Assembly: GCA_016764435.1 (NCBI GenBank)
Contig: JAESRX010000070.1
Coordinates: forward strand, 1 to 42,778
Direction: 5' to 3'
Length of the DNA stretch: 42,778 nucleotides
From: Flavobacteriaceae bacterium
GTDB taxonomy: Bacteria > Bacteroidota > Bacteroidia > Flavobacteriales > Flavobacteriaceae
Shown: positions 35,508 to 42,778 of the stretch, in pieces
How positions within the stretch are numbered: position 1 is the stretch's first letter
Layout: the number at the start of each line of letters is the position of its first letter
Program-made: the position numbers and the translations under genes
Notes under the pieces: generated by a model
The model's input: the letters and a program-made list of their open reading frames with translations, nothing else
The model's database searches: none
What the model was told of the DNA's origin: nothing

Positions 35508-36089
35508 ATGCCACTATTTAAAATACCCATATTTATGAACGAACTTAAAAAAAATCCTTTGGCCAAGTTAATTGGTACTTGGAAAGGAAATACAGGAATA
35601 GACCTTGCCCCTAAACCTGAGGAGGATGAAAATAATCCCTATTATGAAATATTGACAATTACACCCGTTGATATTAACATAGAAAATGCAGAAGAACAAG
35701 AATTAAAAGCTGTAGAATACCATCAGATTGTTAGAGAAAAATCAAATGATAAAGTATCACATAGCGAAACAGGCCATTGGATATGGGACAAGGAAAACAA
35801 TAGGGTTATGAACGGTTTTTCAATCCCTAGAGGTGTATGTGTATTAGCTTCTGGAGAGGTTGAAGAAACAGAAGACCAGTTAACTCTAACTGTATTTACG
35901 GATAATAATGACACTAACGGAGGTATTGTACAATCTGCATTTATGCAGCAAAAAGCCAATACTAAATCTTTTAAAAGAACTTTTAAAGTTACAGGAAACA
36001 CGTTAAGTTACACCCAAGAAACAGTGCTTGATATTTACGGAAAAGTTTTCAGTCATATCGATGAAAATGTATTGACAAAAGAGGAATAA
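35508..36089 (+). CDS. Heme-binding (nitrobindin-like) beta-barrel protein
   Basis: This is a soluble protein of about 193 residues. The motif NPLAKLIGTWKGNTGIDLAP is the entry signature of the nitrobindin/THAP4 heme-binding barrel group (FABP-like fold), followed by alternating strands and ETGHWIWDKENNRVMNGFSIPRGV. Nitrobindins bind heme through a late His and react with NO or peroxynitrite; a candidate is the His in GKVFSHIDEN, but that is inference. The start is uncertain: ATGs at 35472, 35508 and 35535 are all in frame, giving 205, 193 or 184 residues. 35508 has an A-rich leader. The gene is monocistronic with a terminator downstream. Confidence 0.8.
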   Translation: MPLFKIPIFMNELKKNPLAKLIGTWKGNTGIDLAPKPEEDENNPYYEILTITPVDINIENAEEQELKAVEYHQIVREKSNDKVSHSETGHWIWDKENNRVMNGFSIPRGVCVLASGEVEETEDQLTLTVFTDNNDTNGGIVQSAFMQQKANTKSFKRTFKVTGNTLSYTQETVLDIYGKVFSHIDENVLTKEE

Positions 36090-36144
36090 CACTCCTTTAA
36101 ATAAAAAAGAATTCTGATAGACATCATCAATCTCTTAAAAATAC

Positions 36145-36179
36145 AAGCTCCTTAAAATTTAGATTTCAAGGAGCTTTTT
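36145..36179 (+). terminator. Rho-independent terminator of the beta-barrel gene
   Basis: AAGCTCCTT pairs with AAGGAGCTT across a 14-base loop and runs directly into a T stretch. It lies about 55 bases past the stop codon. Confidence 0.82.
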
Positions 36180-36371
36180 AATTCTTAAAAGCTAGTGTTA
36201 AAACACTTATTTACGCTGAATTTAAAGACCTTACTTCTCTCCTTATTGTTTCAGAAAAACAGCTATCTATATACTTTTTTTTCTACAACGAACACAGGTC
36301 TTCCTTTCATTCCAACTTAGACGTAACAATCCCCTAGGTACCGTGTAAAGTTGCAGCAGTCCATTTCCAAT

Positions 36372-36479
36372 TTACTCACAAAGGTAATAACAACAGACAA
36401 TACTAATAATTATACCGCCTAAAGTGTACCAAGGATGATCAAAAACCCAACTACCTATTTTCCTTAAAAAAACGTTCAT
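36372..36479 (-). CDS. Possible small membrane peptide (35 residues)
   Basis: The frame reads MNVFLRKIGSWVFDHPWYT, then LGGIIISIVCCYYL, ending CE before TAA. It has a basic N-terminal stub, an amphipathic aromatic stretch and one hydrophobic helix, a typical layout for a small membrane protein. It is 122 bases downstream of the glutamate/dicarboxylate symporter gene on the same strand. It is too short for common gene-calling limits. No homologue is recalled, so function is unknown and a chance frame remains possible. Confidence 0.4.
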   Translation of the reverse strand: MNVFLRKIGSWVFDHPWYTLGGIIISIVCCYYLCE

Positions 36480-36601
36480 AGAAATAAAATTTTAAGTTAG
36501 TATCCTATATAAAAACCGATGCATTAATAAAAACATACAGATAGGATCGCTGCTGTTTTAAGAAACCATTCATACCTCATCACGTCCTTCTTAGACATCC
36601 G

Positions 36602-37852
36602 TTAAATTTCACTATTTTTCTTCTTCTCTGAGTAATGGAGTGTTTCGCCTTCCGTTTTGGAAATCAGCAAAGCTCCACAGCTATCACTCCAAACGTTTAC
36701 TGTAGTTCTGAACATATCCAATATTCTATCTACTGCTAATATCAAGCCGATACCTTCTAAAGGGAGTCCCACAGCTGTCAACACCACAGAAATCATAACC
36801 AATCCGGCCATTGGAATTCCCGCAGCACCAATAGAGGCCAATAAAGACGTCGCAACCACTATTACTTGTTCAATCAAGCCCAATTCCACACCGTAAGCCT
36901 GCGCAATAAACATGGCCGCAATACATTCATAAAGCGCAGTACCATCCATATTAATAGTTGCCCCTAGCGGAAGCACAAAACTTGTAACCTTAGTAGACAC
37001 TCCTGCTTTCTTTTCTATTGCTTCCATCGTTAAGGGTAATGTAGCGGAAGAAGATGATGTTGAAAAAGCAGTTAGTAATGGAATAGCCATTGCTTTCACA
37101 TGCGCTACTGGATTGATTTTTCCCACATACTTTAACAGCAATGGTAAAAAAATCATCGAATGTATCATTAATGCAAAGATAACCGTGAGCATATACAGCC
37201 CCAATCGCTTTGAAATCTCAACCAAAGCTTCCGAATCACCTGCCTGATCTGCAACAGTACTTGCGACAATCCCAAAAACACCATAAGGAGTAAACTTAAT
37301 GATAAACGTCGTTATTTTCATCAGCAGCTCAAATCCAGCATTCACAGTATTCAATAAAAACGCTTTGTTTTTTTCTTCCAGTTTACAAATAAAAAACCCG
37401 ATTAATAAGGCAAAGAAAATTATAGATAACATTTGATTGTTAACAAAAGCAGCGAAAATATTTTCAGGGATAATAGTAATAATGACCTCAAGGAAAGAAT
37501 TCGCGCTACTACTCAATCCTTCCACTTCTTGAACGAGTCCCAAATTAGCGCCTACCCCAGGCTTCATAAGATTTACCATCAGAAGTCCCGTAGTAATAGC
37601 GAATACACTCGTGATCATATAATAAGCCATCGTCTTTAACCCTAACTTCCCTAAATTTCCAGCGCTTCCAATATTGGCAACACCAGAGGCAATAGAGGTA
37701 AGAATTAACGGAGCGACCACCATTTTTAAACTCCTAATAAAAAGAGTTCCCATCCAAGATATGTAGTTGACATAGTCCGAAAAATACAATCCAAATAATA
37801 CCGCTAAAACAATTGCGATTAGTATTTGCCAATGAAGTTCCATTTTTCTCAT
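36602..37852 (-). CDS. Dicarboxylate/amino acid:cation symporter (DAACS, GltP-like)
   Basis: This 416-residue inner-membrane transporter belongs to the glutamate-transporter family. The re-entrant loop HP1 is visible in LTAFSTSSSSATLPLTMEA with the serine-rich motif, TM7 carries NMDGTALYECIAAMF (cation-site NMDGT motif), HP2 is near LLASIGAAGIPMAGLVMISV, and TM8 carries AVDRILDMFRTTVNVWSDSC with the substrate-binding Asp, Arg and Asn. It couples sodium or proton flow to uptake of glutamate, aspartate or C4-dicarboxylates; sequence alone does not choose among them. It stands alone on the minus strand, apart from a possible small peptide gene downstream. Confidence 0.94.
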   Translation of the reverse strand: MRKMELHWQILIAIVLAVLFGLYFSDYVNYISWMGTLFIRSLKMVVAPLILTSIASGVANIGSAGNLGKLGLKTMAYYMITSVFAITTGLLMVNLMKPGVGANLGLVQEVEGLSSSANSFLEVIITIIPENIFAAFVNNQMLSIIFFALLIGFFICKLEEKNKAFLLNTVNAGFELLMKITTFIIKFTPYGVFGIVASTVADQAGDSEALVEISKRLGLYMLTVIFALMIHSMIFLPLLLKYVGKINPVAHVKAMAIPLLTAFSTSSSSATLPLTMEAIEKKAGVSTKVTSFVLPLGATINMDGTALYECIAAMFIAQAYGVELGLIEQVIVVATSLLASIGAAGIPMAGLVMISVVLTAVGLPLEGIGLILAVDRILDMFRTTVNVWSDSCGALLISKTEGETLHYSEKKKNSEI

Positions 37853-38045
37853 GATGATAAACTGTTGAAATAAATAGGGACTTTATACCGACTAATATAA
37901 CGAAAACTCTTTGAATTATCAAATTGCCATTCCTTCTTCCTCTAATTAGCACCAAAATAAACAGTCCCTATCAATAATTTGATTCTTTTTTATCGCTCCC
38001 CTATGATAAAAATCACACGCTAAATGGATTAAACTAATTATTTTT

Positions 38046-38318
38046 ATGCCGTCAAAAAAATATCACATAAAAAAACTTCTCTTATTAATAATTACCGTAG
38101 GCCTATTCTTTTCTTTTACTACAACTGATGGAAGTACTACTGTTATAACATCAGACTCAAGTACTAGTAGTGTCTATATTTGCAAAGGGAAATACAGTAA
38201 AAAATACCACTATAATAGTAACTGTAGAGGCTTATCAAACTGTAAATCTGATATTGTTAGAGTTTCTCTTAGTAGCGCAAAGCAAATAGGAAGAACCTTA
38301 TGTGGATGGGAAGATTAA
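38046..38318 (+). CDS. Small secreted Cys/His protein
   Basis: This 90-residue protein has a basic N terminus and signal peptide (hydrophobic core LLLLIITVGLFFSFT), a Ser/Thr-rich linker, and a compact C-terminal domain with the pattern KYHYNSNCRGLSNC, then IVRVSLSSAKQIGRTLCGWED. The order YH-x4-C-x4-C ... A-x3-G-x3-C resembles the Ada-type metal-binding fold (YH...C...A...G...C) seen in small zinc-binding proteins, so metal binding is plausible. Similar short proteins are recalled from other Bacteroidota, with no known role. It stands alone between gaps. Confidence 0.7.
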   Translation: MPSKKYHIKKLLLLIITVGLFFSFTTTDGSTTVITSDSSTSSVYICKGKYSKKYHYNSNCRGLSNCKSDIVRVSLSSAKQIGRTLCGWED

Positions 38319-39231
38319 TTTAATTCCTATCCCATTGATTCTTTCTTCAAACCGATGAAAAGTATCATTAATCACATTTCTATATCGCCAAAGTTTTGAA
38401 AGATTCAATAGAGACCATTCCTCTATCATGAGACTAATTTCTATTCCTGTAACATCGCTTTCACCCCCTATAACTAAGGCTTGATTTTCTTATGAAAGAA
38501 ACCGCGTTCCATATAATAACTTTGAAAAATTGACACCCATTAAAGAGCTTTTTTTTCAATCTAAGAACAGTTGTTTGATTTTCTTTACCGACATTGATAC
38601 GAGCAACCCACAAACGCTTCGGTTAACTCTAATTTAAAATAAAAAAAATTAAAGTGCCCTTTAAAAAAAGAAGAAAAGAGGTCCTCTCTTCAGGCATCGG
38701 TTAACTAAAATTCATACAGCAAAGAAACAGTCCCTAAGAAAGGCTTTTTACAACGTATCGTACATGAACTACTGCTCTTACTTCGCCTGTAAATCAGCTC
38801 TGTTTTAGTACCCGATAACCCTACGTAAATAAAGACTTTAAAAGCACGCGTATAACCTTTTTTTATGTATTTTTGAGAGGCATTACATCAGTAATAGAAC
38901 CTTGTATAACAAAAACACATATTCATAAGCCCCGTATAATAAGATCCATGAATATTTCTTAAAATCATGCTTGAAAAATAGAAATAAAAAACAGGAAATA
39001 ATAGTCGCTTTTTTACCGTAGTAATTTTGATAGTTATCTTCCTGATTATGTAGAAGTAAGATGTATAAACGACTGGAATAATCCAACTATTTTACTATGA
39101 ATCCGAGTATTCATATTTTTAAAAATTGATCTATTACAAATTCCAACTCAACCTGAATTGAGTAACGAAAAAATTCAATAAAAAAAGAAATAATTAATTT
39201 GATAAATAAAAATTAACAGAAATTATACATT
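38319..39231. other. Gene-poor gap in accessory region
   Basis: About 910 bases with no believable gene; the open frames on either strand are short and have no motif. One TAnnTTTG match (38868-38875) is present but no gene follows it closely. A small inverted repeat ACTCAA/TTGAGT occurs around 39147-39164, upstream of the 57-codon gene. Confidence 0.45.
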
Positions 39232-39405
39232 ATGAAAATCAAAGCTAAAGATGTAAAAATTTTCCTTCTAGGAATGTTCACTCTATTTGTAATTAACACA
39301 ATTATGAATTGGGATGAAGCTAAAGAAAGTTTTATGAGAGGATTTAACGAATCCTATGATGCAATTGGCATGAATCAAAACAATCAAACTAAAAAACTAC
39401 TTTAA
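39232..39405 (+). CDS. Small membrane protein (57 residues)
   Basis: The frame reads MKIKAKDVKIFLLGMFTLFV, then INTIMNWDEAKESFMRGFNE, then a polar end. The layout is a short basic cytoplasmic stub, one membrane helix (about 9-25), and a C-terminal stretch with WDEAKESFMRGFNESY. This F/W-rich tail is recalled from other tiny Bacteroidota membrane proteins ending in a similar FxxGFxxxY pattern, which supports a real gene, but no function is known. An A-rich leader precedes the ATG. It is below the usual length cut-off and followed by two inverted repeats and the IS66 transposase gene on the opposite strand. Confidence 0.6.
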   Translation: MKIKAKDVKIFLLGMFTLFVINTIMNWDEAKESFMRGFNESYDAIGMNQNNQTKKLL

Positions 39406-39449
39406 ATAACCATGATTTAGTTCATTGTTAGGTATGGTAACACTCTCAC

Positions 39450-39516
39450 AAACATGCCACATGTTTAACCAGACTTCTTAGCCAAAATCTAAACCGGTTT
39501 ACAGGTTAAGAAGTCT
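39450..39516. repeat. Two adjacent inverted repeats with a nested palindrome
   Basis: First, AAACATG-CCA-CATGTTT is a perfect 7-bp hairpin (39450-39466). Four bases later, AGACTTCTTAGCC (39471-39483) and GGTTAAGAAGTCT (39504-39516) pair with one mismatch, enclosing the perfect palindrome AAACCGGTTT (39491-39500) in the loop. No T run follows, so an ordinary terminator is unlikely. It lies between the 57-codon gene and the IS66 transposase remnant. Confidence 0.6.
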
Positions 39517-39562
39517 TGACATAAATTTTCGTCAATCAATACCTTGAAAATTTCATGTTTTT

Positions 39563-40930
39563 TTAAAGATTGGATTCAAATTCAGCAATAAATCAGAGCA
39601 CATCGACCACATTTAGTCCGTTTTTAATGGTTGTGTCGATGATAGATCTAATCTGCGCAAAATCCTAAGCAGTCTGTTCTTTTTTAAATTGTCCTGATAT
39701 TTTTTGTTTTACTTTTACATTTCTAATGGCTCTTTCTGAAGCATTATTATCTCCTGGCACATTTTCATTATACAAGAAAGTAAAAAGTTGCTCTTTTTCT
39801 CGATTCATTCTTTTACAAAAACTGTAGAGCTCTTTGAACACCTTATCAGGAGGGTTTTTCAGTAATGTATCAAGTCTGTTATTTAAATTGTTTCTAGCAG
39901 AACTATATTGATATTGCAGGGTAGACATTTCTGATTTTAGCTTTAAAGCATCCAATAGAAGTTCTAAAAAAGAGACACTCCATTTGTTTTTATCATATCT
40001 TTCATTCAGATAGTTAAGCCTTCTTAGCAGATGAGGAATACAAGTTTGATGGTCGTATGCTACTGTTTTTAGTTGAGCTTTCCACCCATCATGAACTAAA
40101 ATACTTTGACTAAATCCCTCTGGAAAAAGCTTATTTATCGTAGCAAAACCACGATTACTTGAGTGACTTATATAGGTTAATTTGTCTGTCTGCCAAGTCC
40201 AATACCAATGTTTCTTATTATTTACATTGATACCTGTTTCATCAGTTCCAATAACGGAACTTTTAGAAATTCTATTTTTGATTTCTTCGTAAACAGTATC
40301 TGTTTTCCTTGCAAATCTACTGAGTAAACAATGAATACCCCCTTCACTAATATTAACATGAAAAACATCGTTAAATAATTCTTTCATCCTTGCAAAAGGC
40401 AAATATTGTCGTGCATGAAAATAAGATGTTAATGCTTCCATATTTTCTCCGTAACTCACAGGGTACTTAATATGATCTGGAAAAGGAGCAGTGGTACAAC
40501 ATCCACAGGTACATGTCTTTGAATAGCTTTGATATTCTGTGAAAACAGCTTTAATTTTAGGGATATCAATAATCTGTCTAGAATTACTTTTGACACCTGA
40601 TATTTTTTCCAAAGAGTTACCACATCTTACACATTCAAGAGGGCTTAATCTAACTATTTCATCATGCGTACTTACTCTCTTTAACGTAGTGCCTATCCGT
40701 CCTTTTTGTCCTCCTGGTTTTTTACCTGATGCTTTTCGAAGACTTTGATTAGGTTTTGGACGATTAGGGTCTTGAGATGGAGGCATAGAGCTATTATTAC
40801 TATTCTTTTTTCCTTCATACTTATCTAATCGCTTGCGTAGTGATTTATTTTCAGCAACTAGCTCGTCGATCCTACCTAAAAGGAAGTCAATTTTATCTAG
40901 TAATTCATCATATTTAACTCGCTTTTCCAT
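39563..40930 (-). pseudogene. IS66-family transposase, interrupted near its 3' end by two stop codons
   Basis: The main frame encodes 421 residues: an N-terminal leucine-zipper-like coiled coil (about 6-38), a linker with SMPPSQDPN, a zinc-finger-like block CVRCGN...CTCGCCT, and the DDE catalytic core with Asp in GTDETG, Asp in VHDGW and Glu in NNASERAIR. After SGQFKKEQTA a TAG (39665-39667) interrupts. The same frame continues as DFAQIRSIIDTTIKNGLNVV, the normal end of IS66 transposases, then meets a TGA (39593-39595) and finally TAA at 39563. These look like nonsense changes (for example CAG to TAG). No tnpA/tnpB and no clear terminal inverted repeats were found. The core is complete, so residual activity cannot be excluded. 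Confidence 0.85.
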
Positions 40931-41211
40931 ACTTAATCTTGAGTTGTAAAAAAACGAATTATCACAAAAAAAGCGAATTAAATAACTTGATACTTATTAA
41001 GAAAACATCTAAATGTTATCAACAATAACTGAAAATACAGCTGTTTTTTTTACACTACTGATTAGTTACAAATTTAGCTCTGTGCTAAATTCGAAATTTA
41101 GTCTATATTTATACGCTACGTTTCATATACCAACCGTTAGCTTTAATGCGAGACTTAGTTCGTAAAACCTGATTTGATCGCTCCTAACTTGATTAAAATT
41201 TAACATAAACA
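40931..41211. other. Region between IS66 remnant and AT-rich unit
   Basis: It contains two near-identical direct repeats, A7-CGAATTA (40948-40961) and A7-GCGAATTA (40966-40980), just upstream of the transposase start. It also holds alternating inverted repeats at 41071-41101 and a CCAACCGTTAGC block (41131-41142) before the next gene. No coding frame was seen. The outer end of the insertion element could not be placed. Confidence 0.45.
41071..41101. repeat. Three alternating inverted copies of AATTTAG
   Basis: AATTTAGC (41071-41078), GCTAAATT (41084-41091) and AATTTAG (41095-41101) lie in sequence. The first and second form a perfect 8-bp hairpin with a 5-base loop, and the second and third form a 7-bp hairpin with a CGA loop. 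The two hairpins exclude each other. It lies 110 bases upstream of the AT-rich two-gene unit. Confidence 0.6.
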
Positions 41212-42150
41212 ATGAAAATGAAGAGAAAAATTAAATTAATATTAAAAATCTTAATAGCAATTATAGCGTTTTTTATTTTGAAAAACATTTCAAGCATCTA
41301 CAAAGATATAAGTGTCAATTTTATCAAGTTACCTTCAGAGTTTGAATCTTATACATCACTAAATAAAATAGACAGCCTATTGCAAAGCACAAATCTTAAT
41401 ATAAGAACATTTAGTAGTAGTAGAACTTATCCTAAAATTGCACGTGAAATTAACGACAGTACTCTATTTTTTAAGGTGCATAAAAAACACGACTTGTACC
41501 CAAAAGGAATATTCTTTTGGTATAAAATTGACAAAAAAGGTGATGTTATAGATTCACTTTCTATCAATAATGAATTTACAAGAAACGTGGATAATAATAT
41601 AGTTAATATAGAAAAAGGTTATTATCTCACTTGGCTTTTAGATGGAGATATTACAAAAAAACAGTTTACACCAATAGAAAAAGGGATTGTTTTAAAAAAA
41701 GAAGCAATAAAAAAATATTTAATAGATGTTGAATATTCAGACGGCACTTTATGTAATAGTCCTAAAACAAATCAGAAAATCAGAAAAATTATTTTTTATA
41801 AAGATTTGAAATGGTTTGAAATGTTTACAGAAGATAATTATTATCCTAGTTCTTATTATATGTATAATAATATTCCATTTTATTATACAGCTAGTCTAAA
41901 ATATTATGAAAAAAAAGTTTGGAATGAAATAAGTAGTTTTGGTGGTATGAGAAGCAGTAATGGACCTGACTATTGGCAAGGAGTGGCATACTATAATTTA
42001 AAAATAAAGAATGAACTTTTAAAAATAAAAATGAATTGCGAATTGGTTGAAGGTTGTGAAGTGGAAGAACTTCGATTAAAAGTTTCTGAAAATAATAACG
42101 TAAATTATTTAATACTTACTGATGGTTATACTCTATATTTAATTAAATGA
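41212..42150 (+). CDS. Hypothetical membrane-anchored protein, AT-rich
   Basis: This 312-residue protein has no family that I recognise. Residues 3-23 form one N-terminal membrane helix (KLILKILIAIIAFFILKNI) after a basic stub, so the rest is probably outside the cytoplasmic membrane. The remainder is a mixed alpha/beta chain rich in Lys, Asn, Tyr and Ile, with stretches such as YPKGIFFWYKIDKKGDVIDS and SFGGMRSSNGPDYWQGVAYY. Two Cys (in MNCELVEGCEVEE) could form a disulphide. The base composition is far more AT-rich than the core genes to the left, a sign of foreign origin. Its stop overlaps the next start as ATGA, so the two genes are coupled. Confidence 0.75.
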   Translation: MKMKRKIKLILKILIAIIAFFILKNISSIYKDISVNFIKLPSEFESYTSLNKIDSLLQSTNLNIRTFSSSRTYPKIAREINDSTLFFKVHKKHDLYPKGIFFWYKIDKKGDVIDSLSINNEFTRNVDNNIVNIEKGYYLTWLLDGDITKKQFTPIEKGIVLKKEAIKKYLIDVEYSDGTLCNSPKTNQKIRKIIFYKDLKWFEMFTEDNYYPSSYYMYNNIPFYYTASLKYYEKKVWNEISSFGGMRSSNGPDYWQGVAYYNLKIKNELLKIKMNCELVEGCEVEELRLKVSENNNVNYLILTDGYTLYLIK

Positions 42151-42568
42151 AAATACACCTATTTATTATTTTTATATTTTCTTTTGAATATATGTCAGCA
42201 CAACAAAATGACACTATAATATATTTTGATAACGAAAAAATTGCAGTAAAAAAAACAAGCGACTCTATATCATTTTATAATAGCTCTGGAGCGTTAACAA
42301 GAATTATTGATTTAAAAGTAAAAAAATCAATACAATATGGATTACCCGAAGAGGTTAAATCTATAATGAAAAAACCCCAAAGCAATTAAATATTTTTGAA
42401 GAAACTTTTCCTATTTATTTATACACTCAAAAACATGAAGATGCAGGTATTGTATTGTGTAATAAAACTATATATTACAATGAATGGGGACTTAAGATTG
42501 GTTATAAAAAAACTTGTCCTGATGACACTGGCGGAGAAGACTATCATTTTGGCGGAAAAGATATATAA
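42147..42568 (+). pseudogene. Small exported protein, broken by a one-base frameshift
   Basis: The first 80 codons encode a signal peptide (IHLFIIFIFSFEYMSAQ) and a beta-rich start (NDTIIYFDNEKIAVKKT), then hit TAA at 42387. Stepping back one base at the A6C4 run (42369-42378) joins ...SIMKK to TPKQLNIFEETFPIYLY and a natural-looking 64-residue end with TIYYNEWGLKIGYKKTC and GGEDYHFGGKDI, stopping at 42568. The joined protein would have about 140 residues. No family is recognised. It is translationally coupled (ATGA) to the membrane-anchored protein upstream. The break could be a real mutation, a sequencing error at the homopolymer, or phase variation. Confidence 0.7.
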
Positions 42569-42646
42569 CTCAAGTTTCGCACTAAAATAATTTTACGCAA
42601 CCTCTTGATAGTTAAATGCATGAGTATTTGTTAGAAACCCAAAATC

Positions 42647-42778
42647 TTAAATATTTGTTATTATTCTACGTGTAACCATTTCAATATCAATAGATTCAGT
42701 CATCTTTTCCAAAACATCAATCACTAAACTGATAACTGCTAATATCCTGATGTTTAGCTTATTCTCTATGTAGTCTTG
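42647..42778 (-). CDS. Unidentified protein, C-terminal part (truncated by window edge)
   Basis: On the minus strand an open frame enters from the right edge and reads QDYIENKLNIRILAVISLVI, then DVLEKMTESIDIEMVTRRII, ending TNI before TAA. The 43 residues are helical and charged, with natural composition and no stop in between. It is convergent with the frameshifted AT-rich gene. Too little is visible to name a family. Confidence 0.5.
   Translation of the reverse strand, partial: QDYIENKLNIRILAVISLVIDVLEKMTESIDIEMVTRRIITNI

Larger units (their letters stand above)
36090..36601. other. Gap between convergent genes
   Basis: The left part holds the terminator of the beta-barrel gene. The right part (36372-36479, minus strand) holds a plausible 35-codon membrane peptide gene listed separately. 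Nothing else could be supported. Confidence 0.5.

Noticed and set aside
38883..39086. 67-codon frame on the minus strand
   Set aside because: Composition rich in Tyr, Leu and Phe with no motif, no leader signal and no operon context; looks like non-coding DNA.
41125..41170. Integron attC-like or cassette boundary at CCAACCGTTAGC
   Set aside because: The core GTTAGCT does not fit the GTTRRRY consensus, no matching second site was found after the unit, and no integrase gene is present.
39406..41211. Terminal inverted repeats and target duplication of the IS66 element
   Set aside because: No convincing matching ends were found by eye on either side; the element's borders remain unset.
42366..42389. 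Programmed -1 frameshift at AAAAAAC
   Set aside because: The slippery heptamer is out of register with the reading frame, so a mutation or sequencing error is the simpler reading.

Overview
The window is about 43 kb of AT-rich DNA from a member of the Bacteroidota, most likely the Flavobacteriaceae. The evidence is the conserved block pdxJ-CBS-nadK-DUF6089-uppS-bamA-ompH-ompH-murI, a PorP/SprF protein (type IX secretion family), two LytS-type kinase/LytTR regulator pairs, an ABC permease fused to an M1 peptidase, weak Shine-Dalgarno signals, and several promoters with the Bacteroidota -7 box TAnnTTTG. No tRNA, rRNA or CRISPR array was seen.

Left part (1-10.3 kb). The window opens inside a DEAD-box RNA helicase that ends at a hairpin terminator. 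A leftward TPR-like protein follows, then a leftward pair: a LytTR response regulator overlapping a 995-residue beta-propeller sensor kinase. Next, all leftward, come trigger factor (tig), a small phage-holin-like membrane protein, an alpha/beta hydrolase and pdxJ. The gene-poor gaps here hold one candidate dispersed repeat (6335-6430) and one doubtful long open frame.

Centre (10.4-26.4 kb). A rightward envelope block begins with a CBS-domain protein and nadK. It continues with a DUF6089 protein, uppS and bamA joined by TAATG start/stop overlaps, then two Skp/OmpH chaperones with their own promoter, and murI. uppS and murI supply undecaprenyl phosphate and D-glutamate for peptidoglycan; bamA and the OmpH proteins build the outer membrane. 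A leftward operon then carries a TPR sensor kinase, a LytTR regulator, a gamma-carbonic anhydrase and a 29-residue membrane peptide. A SIMPL protein and a von Willebrand A protein run rightward. A GNAT acetyltransferase and a PorP/SprF protein run leftward, divergent from a TrmH/SpoU RNA methyltransferase.

Right-centre (26.4-38.3 kb). The ABC permease/M1 peptidase fusion and its ATPase form one leftward operon, with a lone receiver-domain protein just upstream. Next come galK and a sodium:solute symporter, probably a galactose uptake and phosphorylation pair. Then come a nitrobindin-like beta-barrel protein, a glutamate/dicarboxylate:cation symporter with a small peptide downstream, and a small secreted Cys/His protein.

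Right end (38.3-42.8 kb). This is the accessory part: long gaps with little coding, a 57-residue membrane protein, two adjacent inverted repeats, an IS66-family transposase gene with two in-frame stops near its 3' end, and a very AT-rich two-gene unit of unknown function. The second gene of that unit is broken by a one-base frameshift at an A/C homopolymer. The window closes inside an unidentified leftward gene. No clearly new multi-gene system can be proven from sequence alone. The best leads are the AT-rich two-gene unit with its structured upstream region, the kinase-regulator-carbonic anhydrase operon with its small peptide, and the unannotated small membrane proteins.
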